NCBI GenBank assembly: GCA_937877455.1
Contig: CALFIU010000090.1
Coordinates: forward strand, 11,552-75,551
Direction: 5' to 3'
Length of the DNA stretch: 64,000 bases
Source: an uncultured Bacteroidales bacterium
GTDB lineage: Bacteria; Bacteroidota; Bacteroidia; Bacteroidales; UBA3824
Positions 27,901-42,900 of this stretch are shown here, piece by piece. The translations under genes and the position numbers were made by a program. The notes below the pieces were generated by a model. The model saw nothing but the letters and a program-made list of their open reading frames with translations, ran no database searches and had not been told where the DNA came from. Position 1 is the stretch's first letter, and the number at the start of each line of letters is the position of its first letter.

Positions 27901-30900
27901 GCAAATGGTAGTGGTGTTTGGTCAAGCACTGGTTCTGCTCACTTTGTTGAAGAAGGCTCTGCTCAAACAACTGTTGATGGATTTGTCAACAACACTCCAA
28001 CAAAGGTTATTTGGACTGTAAGCCGTCAGAATGGTACAAAAGGTATTTGTTCTAAATCCGACGATATAACAATTACAAGCAAATACTTTGCTGCCGAAAT
28101 TTATGGCGACAATGAAATAACCATTTGTTCTGATAAGATTAATTCTATTGAGGCTAATGATTCTAAATCGGTTTACCAAGTTGAAGGTCGTTGGTCTTCA
28201 AGCCAAGATGGTGTTATAACATATAACAACGACTTGACAGATCCTAAACTTGATGTTGAAGGATTGCCAATAGGTACTACAATATTTACTTGGACAGTTG
28301 GTGAAGGTGCAGATAATACTGCTAATTGTCCTGCTAAGTTTGCTTCTGTTAAAGTTACTAACAGCAGTGTTACCGCATTTGCAGGCGACGGTGGTATAAC
28401 TTGTAAGTATGACACCTTGCTTAATGCTGCTGTTGCTCCTGATCATGCAATTGGTACTTGGTCGGTAAAAGCTGGTAACAAATATCAGAATGTTAAGTTT
28501 GCTAAACTTGAAAATGGCGAAGAAGATATTCATAATCCTAAGGTTAAGGTTACACTTCCAGACCTTGGCGACTACCGCTTTGTTTGGACAGTAGATTCTA
28601 AGGATGATCAATGCCATGCTAATTCTGAGGTTGTAATCTCTAACAACCAATTTAAGGTTGACGCTGATACAAAGGCTGACGATGTTGCAAAAGAACACGA
28701 AATTTGCGGTACATCAGAAACCATCTACGCTTCAACTCTTGAAGGTACAGGCGTTTGGCAGACTGTTCCTGCTGGTGTTGATGGCATTATTCTCGAATCT
28801 ACCGATAATGCTGTTAAGATTTCTGGTATAGAACCTACAAAATCGGTTGTACTTCGTTGGACTGAATATCGTAAAAATTGTACCGCACAGGATGAGGTAA
28901 CAATTACCAACGTTCAACCTGTGGCAAACGCTACTACATACTTTGAAACTTGTGATGGTACTCAAGAACTCAATGCTAACGAACCTTATCAAGCTACTGG
29001 TGAGTGGACTATTGATAACGACATTTACGTTGGTAACATTGATAATGCTACATCGCACAACCAAGCCGTTCTAAGTGGTATGGCTAACAACTCTAAGGTT
29101 GAGGTTAATTGGGTAGTAACTTCTGACAAAGATGCTACATGTCAAACTATAATTCCTGTTACGGTTCGTAATCTTAAATATGTAACTTCTGTTCAAGCTG
29201 CTGAAACCGAAGTTTGTGGTACAGAAATAGAAGTTGTTTCTAACTTACCTGAAACTGGTTATGAAGGAACATGGAAAACTTCAACCGACGCTACCCCAGA
29301 TGCTGCAACAATTCACGATACACGTACTATTATTTCGGGTCTTGTTCCTCGTAGCAATGGCGTAGCAAATGTAATTACTTGGACGGTTAAGGCAATTGAT
29401 GCAACTCGCAAGGATTGTTCTTATGATTATTCGATAACAATTAATAACCTCTTGCCAGAAAGAGCCAACATCACCACTGGTAGCAACAATGCTAATGGTG
29501 TTCAAGAACTTGAAGTTTGTGAAAACTTCACCAACCTTAGTGCTACTAAGCCGCAAGATCCGCTCACAGCTATGAAGTGGGAGAATAACTACGGTACAGT
29601 TGAGGTTGATGGTGTTGACAATGAGGAGAATGTTTCTGTTATCAACATGAGCAACGATCGCAACGAGGTTAAGTTTACACTTACTAATACTCGTACAAAA
29701 GGTGAGGCTTGTACAACATCCGACACAATCATTATCATTAACAACCATGTTGATGCTGGTGATGACGAATCTCTTACAACTTGCGAAACATCTGTTGTAG
29801 TTTCTGCTACTGATCCTGAAGTTGCATTTGGCGATGGTTCGGCAGGTGCTAAGGCAAGTGGTTTCTGGACATCTACCAAAGGTGCAGTAGTTAAGGGTAC
29901 AACTGAAATTTCAACTACTGATTATCGTGCCGAATACGAAGGACTTACTGCTAATGGCGAAGAGTTCATTTGGACGGTTGAAAAAGGAAAATGTAAAGAT
30001 ACCAAGTCGGTTGTTGTTAAAAACAACTATGTACCAGCAGAGGTTATAAGTGCAGAAGTTTCTACTTGTACACAAAGTGCTATAGTTGAGGCTAAACCAG
30101 TAAGTGTTTATGGCGAGGATGCTAAGGGCTATTGGGAACTTATAGATCAGCCTAATGGTGCAGATGCCTCTGTTGTTAGTCCAAACGCTGCAACTACCGA
30201 GATTTCTAACATCACGGTTAAGGGTAATTACCGTTTGCGTTGGAATGTTTACCGCGAACTTACCGATGGTACTCATTCTTGCCCACTTTCGGCTGATGTT
30301 GTGGTTACAAGTGGTCAGTTTGTTGTTGACGCTGAAACTCGTGAACAATATATTAATAATAACATTAGCGTTTGTGGTACATCGTTTACGCTCAATGCAA
30401 CCAACCCTGCTACAATAAGCGGTAATGCAGAAGGTACTTGGTCGTTGGAAGGTTCGGGTGATATTAACGATTACATTGATGCTGCTGAAATAAACAACTA
30501 CAACGCTGTAATCAATAATCTTGAACCTAATGTAAATACTACATTACGTTGGACTATTGAAGATAAATCGGCTAATGGTTGCGATTATTCAAGTACATTG
30601 ACTATTACTAACAATAAAGTTCTTGCTGATGTTAGCGGTGTGTTAACCACATGTGATGGCGAAGTTAGTCTTACTGGTAATACTCTTGGCGGTGGACTCT
30701 CTGGAGAATGGACTAAACCTTACGATGGTCAATCTGGTGAATTTACTACTGACGTTACCAAGGCTGATGTTACATACTCTAATATCGACAAGGGTGCTAC
30801 TGTTGATTTGATTTGGACAGTTAAAAAGACTCTTACTGGAGAAAACTTTGGTGGTCCTAAGTCTTGCACCGACAGCAAGGCTGTTAAGGTTACCAACAAT

Positions 30901-33900
30901 GATTTCAACCTCAGTGCTGGTGGTAACGATGTAACTAAGTGTACCGACACTTACGATTTGCATGCAACATTGCCAACTTCTGGCGTAACTGCTCAAGAAT
31001 GGAGTGGTGTTGATGCAAGTAACTTTGCAGATGTTACGGCTGCAGAAACATCGGTTAGCAATTTACCACGTGGTACAACTACTCTAATTTGGTCGGTAAC
31101 TGCAAACGGTTGTCCTAAAACTGCTACCGTAGAAATTACCAATAATACGCCTGCCGAAGCTATTATCCTTAGCGGCAATGCTGTAACTGGTGAAGATTAT
31201 CGTGAGGATGCTACTTGCGACAAACGTTATCACCTTGTAGCTGCCGACATCAATTCTGAGGATGATGGTGAATGGAGCAGCATTAGTACGGTACATTTCT
31301 ATGATGTTAATAGTGTTGAAAATAATGGTGTACCAGAGGTTTATGCTGAAGGTCTTGCTGTTAACGATATTACCGAATTTAAATGGACTGTAAGACGTAA
31401 TAATGGCGATAAATATTGCGAAGATTACGCTGTTATTAAGGTTAGAAATCAAAATTACGAAGCTGTTGTATTTACTGAAGACGGATATATCTGCGGTAAC
31501 GAACTTAATGAATACACTGTAAAAGCTGAGGATTCTAAAACTAAATATGATGTTGAAGGTAAATGGAGTGCTGATAACAATGTACTTACTAAGATGATTG
31601 AAAATGGCGACATTACCGAAGATGATCTTAAGAATCCTGTTCTTACTGTTAAGAACTTCCCATATGGCGTAACAACTCTTACTTGGACGGTTGATAATGG
31701 TTCTTGCGGTGCAGAAACCGATGAGGTTAAGGTTACCAATAGCGAAGTATTTGCTAATGCTGGTGAGGATCAAGTGGTTTGCGAAACAACCGCTAATCTT
31801 GAAGCTGATGTACTTATCAATAATTCTAATGGTGTGTGGACAACAGCAACTTCTAATCCGACAGTTGCCAACATTGTTAACGAAACTAAGTACGCAACTG
31901 CTGTTTCTAACTTAACAACAGAAGAAGGAACCTACACATTTGTATGGACGGTTACTTCGGAGGATGGCAGATGTACCGCATCTGACAAGGTCAACGTAAT
32001 TTACAATGGATTTGAAGTTGATGCTGACGTTACCACCGACGAAAAACAACGTAATGTTTGTGGTGAAAATGCTGTTATCACTGCTAACAATGTTAAAGGT
32101 GTTGGTGAATGGATTGTTCCTGTTGGTGTTGATTACACAGCAAACGACAATATCATAACCATAACCAATTTGACTGGAAACGTAGAATTTGGTTGGAAAG
32201 AAACTCGTACCAAGAATGGTAAAGAATGTTCTGCAACCGATAACATAACTCTTACTAATGTTCAACCTCAAGCTGTTGCAGGTCTTGAATATGCTACTTG
32301 CGATGGTTCTGTAACTCTTAACGCAACTCCTGCTGCTGCTAATGCTGACGGTATTTGGGTTAAGGTTAACGATAAATCTTCTGGTGATTTCGACGATGCT
32401 ACATTGGCAAATGCAATTTACTCTGGTATAGATCCAAATAGTAGCGTTGAACTCCGTTGGAAGGTTACCAACAAAGAACTTGTTGACGGTAAAGAATGTA
32501 GCAATATTACCGAAATTGCTACACTTACCAACTATCAGTTTAATCCTATTATCATTACAGACCTTGAAGTTTGTGGCTCTGGTCAGCAAATTACAGGAAC
32601 ATTGCCTAAAGATGGTGATGGAGTGGCTACATTCAAGGGCGTTTGGACTTCTTCAAGTGTAGAATTTGAAAATGCTGCATCTTCTAACACTGTTATCACT
32701 GCAATTCAACGTGGTAGCAATCTTATAACTTGGACTGCTACTGCTGTTGATAAAAACGATGTTGAACACTGCGCTACTACTAACGTTGCAACTATTAATG
32801 TTGTTAATAATGCACCTTCTCAAGCTACAATTATTACTAAGGGTGGCGATGACACTAAGGTTTGTGATGGTATTGTAAATCTAAGTGCTAATCCTCTTGA
32901 AGAGGGCGAAATTGGTAAGTGGACTTCTACTACAGCTAAGTTCAAAGATGATATTGATAACACTAATGAAGTTGTTGGTATTGAACTCGTACCAAATAAT
33001 AACGAATTTATTTGGACTGTCACCAAAGGTGGAGATGTTGTATGTAGCACTTCGGCATCAGTTGTGATTATTAACAATCATGTAACTGCTGGCTCTGACG
33101 AACAACTCAATAGTTGCGACAATACTGTTAATCTTTCGGCTGAAGATAATACCAAACTTTATAGTGGTTCAACTGGTGTTTGGACATCTAAAAACGGTTC
33201 GCTATTCGTAGAAGAAGACAACAACGTTCCAACAACTTCGCTCTACGATGTTAAGGCAGTTAATATACCACCCGAAGGTGAAATATTTACATGGACAGTA
33301 ACCAAAGGTTCTGGTACTAACACTTGTGTTGAGTCTAAGACTGTTACAGTTACTAACAATTATGTTAAGGCAATTGTTTCTAAGGTTTACGACTTTATCT
33401 GCGAACCTGAAATTACTCTTGAAGCCGAAAGCCACAAATCTTATGGCGACAAGGCTCATGGCGAATGGAGTTTGGTAAGTCATCCTTCTCAAATTGAGGA
33501 TGGTGTTGTAACTCTTGAAGTTGAAAATACCGAAAAACCAAATGTTGTTAAGGTTACCAATCTCAACGTTGAAGGTATTTATCAATTCAAATGGCATGTA
33601 TGGAATGAGGATGCTCCTCAATGTTATTACGATACTATTATCAACATCAATAACAAGATGTTTAAAGTTGATGCAGATCAGTCTTACGAACCAAATACCA
33701 TTGCTCTGTGCAGCGAGTCTTACAACCTCAACGCATCAGACCGTGGCGTTGGAGAATGGACGCTTGTTGGCTCTGGCGACATCAACGATTATATAGAATC
33801 GTCTGACATCAACAATCCGTATGCAACAATCAATGGTTTGCCAGAAGGTAAGGATGTTGTACTTACTTGGACAGCCAAAGAAGATGGTGGTTGTGAATAT

Positions 33901-36900
33901 AGCAGTGATGTTAAGATTACAAACAACTATATTTCGGCTAAGGCATCTGTAACTTCGGTAGATTGTGACGGAAATGCTGAACTTACTGCTGGCAACGACA
34001 TTGAAAGCAATAGCAACCCATCTGGTGTTTGGAGTAAAAACGACAACGCTTATCCTGGTATGTTTGTTGACAACAATGGCAATGAAATAACTGATCCTGC
34101 AGAACTTACAACTCGTGTTGTTAAATATGCTGGTATTCCTAATGGTCAGTCGGTTGTACTCAAATGGACGCTTACCAATACAATAAATGGTTTGGCTTGT
34201 ACAAAATCTACAACTGTTTCGGTAACAAACAACGGATTTGCAATTTCTGCTGGCGAAAACGATGTAACAGATTGTAACAACCCAACCAAGGCTGATACCT
34301 ATCAACTTAATGGTACATTGCCAGATATTGCAGGTGCAACTGGTACTTGGGATTGCAACAACGATGTAGTATTTACTTCTTCTAACGAAACGTTGTATCC
34401 TGATGGCAAAAACGATCCGAACGCTATTGTTAGTGGTTTGGCTAACGATAACACTGGCAACATATTTACTTGGACAGTAACTGCTGGTGGTTGTGAAAAA
34501 TCAGTATCGGTTAAGATTGCTAACAATACTCCATCTGTTGCTAAGATTCTCAATAAAGAACGTTTTGAAAACGCACTTTGCGACAATAAAGTTGCTCTCT
34601 CTGCAAATCAAGTGGTTTATGGCGACGGTGTTTGGACTCTCGCTCCTGGTGCATCATTTGAAGAAGAATCTGCATCTACATCTACATCTATTGTGGTTAA
34701 AGATTTGCCGATTAACAAAACTTCTACTATAAAATGGACTATCTCTCGCGACAATGTGGTTGAAGGCAAACCTTCTACTGGTACTTGTGTAAGTGAAGAT
34801 GAAGTTGCAATAGAAAATATGTACTACACTGCAGAAATATTTGCTTTAACAGATCCTGAAGTTTATGGTACTAACGGCGAAAATGTTATCTGTAAAGACA
34901 ATATCTCTGTTACTGCCAACGATGTAGCAAGCATTTATGGTGCTGAAGGTTGGTGGACAAGTTCTGAACTCGGTATTACCAAAGAAAGTGGTTACACCGA
35001 TGCTACTACCAAGTTTGAAGGTTTGGCTGTTGGTTCTACTACACTTGTTTGGAATGTTGAGAAAGGTTCTTGCGGTGTTAAAACAGCTCAAATTACTATA
35101 AACAATAGTTCGGTAACTGCTTCGGCTGGTACTTCGGGTGTTACTTGTAAACCCGACTCAATCCTCACTGGTAACGCAATAGTTGCTCCTATTACTGGTT
35201 TATGGGAGAAAATTGGAAATGGCGAAAACTTCGATAATGTTTCAATTGTTGATCCTACCAACTACAGCACTGCTGTTACTAATATGACACGTGGCGTTTA
35301 CAACTTCCGTTGGACTGTTACTTCGGCTGATGGCTACTGCTCTGCATCTGATGAGGTTTCTATCACCGACAACCAATTCAGCGTTGTTGCAGACATTGCC
35401 AACCCTGATACTAAGATACGCAACATCTGCGGAACAGATGGTACTCTTGAAGCGTCTGAATTGCCAGATGGTACTACTGCAAGTGTATGGACAACTGCTG
35501 ATACCAACGTTGAATTTGAAAATGGCGATAACACTTCAAATATGGTATCGGTTAGCAATGTAATCACTTCTGCAAGATTTGTTTGGACTGTTCATGCAAA
35601 TGGTTGTACAGCATCTGACGAAGTTACATTGGTTAATCGCAAACCAAAAGCTTCTGCTCATGCCGAATATGCTACTTGCGATGGCAACAAGACGGTTGTA
35701 GCTACTCCTGCTGAATCTGGATTTACAGGAACTTGGAGCAAGGTGGCTAATAGTTACTCTGGCGACTTTGTTTCTAACGAAGCTACTTACCTAATTAATC
35801 CTCAAGTTGATTATAACGGTATTGATGAAAACACCACTGTTAAACTTAAATGGACTCTTAGCAACAACAGCATGCCAGAATGTACCGACAATGCTATTGT
35901 TACAATAACTAATTACCAATTCACTCCACGTGCATTTGCAGAGAAAAATGTTTGTGGCGACAATACACGTGTTGAAGGTACATTACCTGAAACTGGTGAA
36001 TACGAAGGTACTTGGTCTTGCACTCGCGATGGTGTTGAATTTGACGAATTACACGAACCTGTTACAACAGTTACTGGCTTGCAACGTGGTGTTAACATTA
36101 TCCGTTGGACTGTGGCTGACAAGGCAGGTAATTGTCCTAACTCCAACTTTGTTGAAATTGAAATCAACAACAACTTGCCTTCTAAGGCTGTTATAACAAT
36201 GGATAGAACTCGTGCTTACTCTTGCGACGGCACTGTTGCTCTATCGGCTGTGGCTGCAGAAACTAATGAAACTGGTTTTTGGAATATAGCAAATGGTCAG
36301 CCTAAGTATGGCGAGGCAGACAACGCATCTACAAACGAAATTGAGAGTGTTTCTGGTCTTAATATTGGTGCTAACTTGTTTACTTGGACTATTTCCAACG
36401 ACAAACAACCCGAATGTAAAACCACTGATACTATTACTATTTTCAATAATACGATTTTGGCTGATGCTGGTGCTGATCTTACAAGTTGCGATGGAACGGT
36501 TACACTTCACGCTCTTAACCCCGATGACACTCCTTATGGTGGCAAAGGCGTTTGGTCTTCGGCAGTTGATGCTGACATTACATACTCTGACGACGACAAG
36601 ACCAACCCAGAACCTTATATCGAAGGTTTACCAACTGGTGATGTAACATTTACTTGGACTGTTACCAAGGGTGAATGTGTTAAAACTGATAATGTAGTTG
36701 TTTCTAATAATAGTCTTTCTTCAACAATAGAAGGCGAGAAAGCAAGTACAAGATATGTATGTTCTGAACCTCAACTTATTACAGCTAACAATATCGAAGG
36801 TACTGGTGCTACTGGTGAATGGAAAAACGACTTCCCAGGCCAAGCTACCTTAGAAATTGATGCCGATCATCCAAATGTTGTTACGGTTACCAACCTCGCA

Positions 36901-39900
36901 TCTGGTGCTAACAACTTCAAATGGGTGGTTAAACATGGTAAGTGTGAAGAGGTTTCTGAAATAACCATTATCAACAACTCGGTTAGTACATATATAGCTG
37001 GTGTTGACGCTAATAATAGCATTCACACTTGCGATGATTACTACGATCTCTCTGCTACATTGCCATCGCAATGCGACGGTTATTGGGAGGTTACTTATGG
37101 TACTGGTAAGATTGAAACAGCAGACGGTAGCATTGGTTCTGGCGATGGTACTGTTGATGCTGGTAATAATATCAGAGTTGTTAATCTTGCTAACGATGAT
37201 TACACTACACTTCGCTGGACAGTTGTTAGTCAACTTAATGATCAATGTTCTGATTCTAAGACAGTAAGTCTTAAATCTAATTTCGTAAAAGCTGAACTTC
37301 AGCAAGAAATTGTTGATAACAATGGTTTGATAATAACTTGTAACTCTGAAACCACACTTAAAGCTAATGCTACAAGTGTTGGAAAAGGTTGGTGGGAGCG
37401 TGCAAACGCTAATAACAAGGGCGTAATGCAAGATTCTACTCAAGCAGTTACAGCACTTACAGGTATTGAACGTGATGTTCAAGAGAAGTATTGGTGGAAG
37501 ACAAGTCTCACCGCAGGCGAAGGTGCTGGCAGCAAAACTTGTCGCGACTCTGTTGAAGTAATCGTAGTTAATAACGATTTCGATATTTCGGCTGGTACTT
37601 ACGATAGACCTACATGTAATCTTACTCAAACTCTCAATGCTACTCACTATTCTGATGGTGAAGGTACATGGACGGTTATTTCTGGTAAGGGTTCTATCGA
37701 AGAAAGTGCAATTCACGACTACAACGCAGTTCTTACAATAGCTCCTTACGCTGATGTTAATTTGCGTTGGACTTATGAACGTAATGGTTGTACAAAATAT
37801 GCTGATGCAGTAGTTCATAGCAAACGTCTTGATCCTCAGGTTTCTGACAAACGCACTTGCGAAGGTACTGATGTTCTTGCTGCAGACGAACCTGCTGGTG
37901 ATACCGAAGGTTATTGGACTTGGTCTGATACTGGCGTAGAAGTTGAAAATTCTACACTCTACAATAGTACTGTTGTTAACCTCAATCCTGGTCCTAACAA
38001 CTTTACATGGCACGTTAAAAATGCTTATTGTGATGCTACTGCAAACGCTATCATAACATACTTGATACCAAATGCTAACATTCCTAACGACTTGATTCAC
38101 TCTTGTCAAGATTACTTCAAACTCTCTGCTGAAGTTAATCCATACTTGGACGGTGGCAATGGTCGTTGGTCGGTTATCGAAGGTGCTGGTTCGTTTGGTT
38201 CTACCAATAGTGCAGAATCCTCGTTGTTCGATTCTAACTATCAAGTTACAGTTTACAACATGGCTCGTGGTAAGAATGTTTACCGTTGGACAGCTCACTC
38301 TGTAGAAGGTTGTGCCGCATACGATGAAATTGTAGTTTACAACGAACAGCCAAGAATCAGTGCTGCTCCATCTTATCAATTCTGCGGACCTGACGGTGTA
38401 TTGGCAGCTGACAAACCTGATGAAGGATGTGAGGGTACTTGGAGTGTCGCCGATATTGACGAAAACGTTTATGCTGGATTTAGTTTCGAGAACGATGATG
38501 TTCACAATCCTGCTGTAAGATACTTTGGCGCACGTCGCGGTACAACGGTTCTTACTTGGACAGTGGTTGACAATAATTCTAAAGACAAATGTACAGCATC
38601 TGTTGATGTAGTTGTATTTAACAATTCTCACGATGTTTCGGCTAGTAAGTCTGCTGATGTTGACTCTTGTTCGCTCAGCCCATGGTTGGTTGGTTCTGAT
38701 ACCGACGGTGGCGAAGGTGTTTGGACTGCACTTGACCAAAATGCTGGTATTACTTTCAGCAACTCTACTTCAAACCGCACTCAGGTAAGCGGACTCAACT
38801 ATGGTTACAATCAACTTAAATGGACTGTAACCAAGAACGGATGTCCTGAAAGCGATATAATTACTGTTAAACACAGACTTATTCCTAACTTCAACGCAGG
38901 TCCAGATGATATTACTTGCGAACGCGAATACACTCTTGCTGGTACCAATCCTAAGGCTTATACCTTAGAAAGTTGGGCTACAATAAGAGAATCTCGTTGG
39001 ACTGTTGAAGGTGGTCCTGGATCTCTTGAAAACGCTACTAACTACTCCGCTAAGGTTACTAATCTCCAGCAGGGTACTACAACTTTGAAGTGGTATGTTG
39101 ATAATACTTCTTGTCAGATGGAAGCTTATGTACGTATTACTAACAATGCAGTTGAAGCACTTGGCGGTGGTGGCGATACAATCCATCTCTGTGCTGATTT
39201 CTTACAACTTTACGCTACAGAGCCTTCTGTTTACGACTCTATTCAGTGGACTATAGCTACGGGTGCTGGTACATTTGAACACAGCAAGAAGATTTTCAAT
39301 ACTCTTGACGAATACACCGACGAATATGGTTATGATATTCACGACCAAACCGTCAACAACCTTAAACAAGGTGCTAACTCGCTTGTATGGCATGTATTCA
39401 ACAAGGGCTGCGAAACTACCGACACCGTATATATTAACAACCATTTGCCAACCAAGGCTGTTACTATGGCAAGTACGCCTGTTTGCTCTGGTACTTACTA
39501 TTTGAGCGCAAATGCACCGTCTATCGGTACTGGCGAATGGCATAAGTCTAACGATAACTCGCCTACTGTTATAGTTTCGCCTTCGATGAACTACACCGTT
39601 GTACGCAAACTTGCTGCTGGTGAAAACAAATTCATCTGGCGTATAACTGGTACCGACGAGTACAAGTGTACAACAGAGGCCGAAGTTAGTTTGTATAACA
39701 ATGCTATAAGCACTTCAGCCGGTATTGATGCAACATTCTGCTCTGATACAGGTCGTCTTAAAGCATCTGACCCAGGTAACGATCGTGGCTACTGGGAAGT
39801 TGTTGACCGTGGAAGAAACATTACATTCTTCGATTTGGCTACAAAAGAAACTATTGACGAGTCTAATGCAACGCTTTATGAAATTGGTGTAGCTGGTTTG

Positions 39901-42900
39901 TCAACTGGTGCTAATACATTCCGTTGGACACGTACTAATGGTGTTTGCTCGGTAGCTGATGAAGTGGTTCTTACCAACAACCAACCTACTAAAGCTAACG
40001 CTGGTTCTAATAGTCAGTCTTGCTATGATTATGCTGTACTTGATGCCAACACTCCAGCAGAAGACGAAGTTGGTACATGGGAAATCCTTGGTGGTAGTTG
40101 GGATACTACACGCATCGACCGTCATAACAATTACACCAAGGTTTATGGTCTTGCAAACGGTACTAACTCATTTATTTGGGAAATTGCCCGTGGCGAAGGT
40201 GATAACAAGTGTACCTCTGCCGACACAGTTTCTATAACAAGCCACAGCATAACACTTTCGGTGGCAACTGCTTTGGCTGAAACTTGTAACGATACTTCTG
40301 AAGTTTACGGTGCTGTTAACCTCGATAACTACACATCTGAATGGCGTGTTATCGGTGGCGGTGGAATAGGCGACAATTCAACTTCGTTTGAAGATGCTTC
40401 TGCCGATCGTACAATGGTTTACCATCTTGGTGAAGGTAACAACAAACTTCGTTGGGTAGTTAGCACCGAGTTTGAAGGTACTTATTGCGAATCTTACGCT
40501 GATGTATCAATTGTTAACAATAGACCTCCACAGGCTCTTGTTGCAGATGAACTTCCAGTTTGCGATACTATTGCAGAAATATCTGGTAATATTCCTCCGC
40601 AAGGTACAACTGGTGAGTGGAATGTAATTCAAGGTAGAGGTGAATTTGAAAACTCTACAAGTTACGAAACCACTGTTCATGGATTGGCTCAAGATAACAA
40701 CTATATTACTTGGACAATTCGTAAAGGTAATTGTACTTCTGTTGATACAATGGTTGTTCACGCAACTATACTTAAAACAAATGTTGCTGGTAATAGTGTT
40801 ACAGGTGATACTATTGTAAATTGCGGACCGCAAACTATTATTTCGGCTGCTCCTGCACCTCAAAATGGCACAGGTAAGTGGACAACCACTTCGCACGATG
40901 CACAATTCTTGGGTGAACAAACCGACAACTTAACCGAAGTTGCTGGTCTTACAACAGGTAGCCACACATTTGTATGGCATGTAAGCGAGGGTATTTGTAG
41001 TGCAGAGGCAGTATTGGTGGTTATCAATGATGAATACTCTGCTGCAGCATCAATGTCATCGCCTAATCCTACTTGCGACACCGTTGTAACTATTGTTGGT
41101 AATGTTCCAGCGGGCGGTGCTAAAGGTCATTGGGAAGTACCAAGCAACAATAGAGTTGAAGATCCTACGGCTAATGTTACTAAACTTTCGAGCTTGATGA
41201 CTGGTCTCAACACTGTTTACTGGGTAGTAGAATCTCAATCTGGTTGCCGTACCGAGGCTCAACTCGATATTACAAGTTATGCTGTTCAAGCTTTTGCTGG
41301 TCAAGATGTTGTTGCTTGTAGCACTGATGATGTTAAGGCTATCAACGCTAACGAACCTCCTTCTGATGGTTATGGTGTTTGGGAAAACCTCACTGGCGAA
41401 GTAACCATTATTGACGAAAGCAGCAATGTAGCTTCTGTAAAAGAAATTGGACAAGGTACCAATTCTATTCAATGGCACATTTATTCTAAGGAATTTGAAC
41501 GCGATGGTGTTACAATGCGTTGTGAAGACAAGGATGTTCTTCTTGTAAGCAACAATGGATTTAAAGCCAGCGCAGGTAATGATGCCTTTGCTTGTGGCGA
41601 AACTGCTCAACTTGGTGCTCGTATCAATGGTAATGGTGCTGTTGGTACTTGGTATGGTGGAACATTTGAAGACATCCACAACCCCAATACCAAGGTTTCT
41701 GGTCTTGGATATGGAACCAACACATTCCGTTGGGAAGTTGAATGGAACGGTTGTACCGATGCTGACGAAGTGGTTATTACCAACAATAAAGTTAAGATTA
41801 ACTTCATGACTGTTAGCGAAATAGAAACTACAATATCTTGTACAGGTAATCAATTGCTCGAAGCAACACATTCTGGCGATGATGATGCTATTGTTACATG
41901 GAATATTACTCAAGGTCATGCAAGCGGTTGGGACGAAACATTCGGTCAAAACTCGCTTAAGACTCAAGTTTTTGGATTGCAACAAGGCGAAAACACCGTT
42001 AGGTTAACTGTTGAAAACGGAACCAACAATTGTAAGACTATCGCTGAAGCTGTAATTAACAATGCGTCGGTTAGTGTAGTTGTTGGAGCTGAACAGAATA
42101 TTTGCGACACGTTTACAACACTTTCTGCTACTCCGCTTAAAGAAAATGAGGTTGGTCAGTGGACATATCGTGGTATGAGCGACGATATTACATTCGATGA
42201 TGCTAGCCTTAATAATACTCGTGTTAACGGTTTGTATGGTGATGCAAGTGGATATGCCAACACATTTACTTGGAGTGTTAGAAACACAGAAACTAATTGT
42301 TCTGATGCAGCAGAAATGACAGTAAACTGCTATAGATTCTCTGTTGATGCTGATACAAGAGTTTCTGACAACACTCTCCGCACCGACCAACCGCGCAATA
42401 GTTATGAACTTAGCGGCGAAGCTAACCAATTGTGGGAAGGTACTTGGAGACCTGTAATTGGTGGTGGAAAGATTGCTGATTCTGAAATCCACAATCCGAA
42501 AGCTACTGTTACAAGTTTGCAACCCGGAGTTAACAAATGGTCTTGGGAATGTACATTGTTGCCACAATACGACGAAACTGGTTACAGCAAGACTCCAAGT
42601 TGTATAGCATCTGATATTGTAACTATCAACTACAATGCGTTTACAGTATTCGCTGGCGACGATCAAGCTACTTGCGACGACAGTATTCAATTGAGTGCAT
42701 TGGCAGTAGAAAATGCTGACTACTGGTGGGAAGCTATCGCTGGTGGTAACGGTGGTGAAGCAGCAAAAGTAGTTGATAAAAAGAAACCTGATACTTGGGT
42801 AAGAGGATTAATGCCTGGTAAAAACGTGTTTATCTGGAATGTTAAGAAAAATGGTTTCACTGCAACAGATGAAGTAGTAATTTATAACTATAGTTTCAAA

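Noticed and set aside
10042..36988. Assembly artefact or collapsed/duplicated repeat
   Set aside because: The super-repeats differ throughout at protein level and the frame stays open. An assembly duplication would give near-identical copies.
36850..38739. A 629-codon open frame on the minus strand inside the giant gene
   Set aside because: It is antisense to well-supported repeat coding. Its translation is low-complexity (Ser/Ile/Asn/Thr-rich) with no domain, signal or promoter, and similar shorter antisense frames run along the whole array. It is a by-product of biased codon use.
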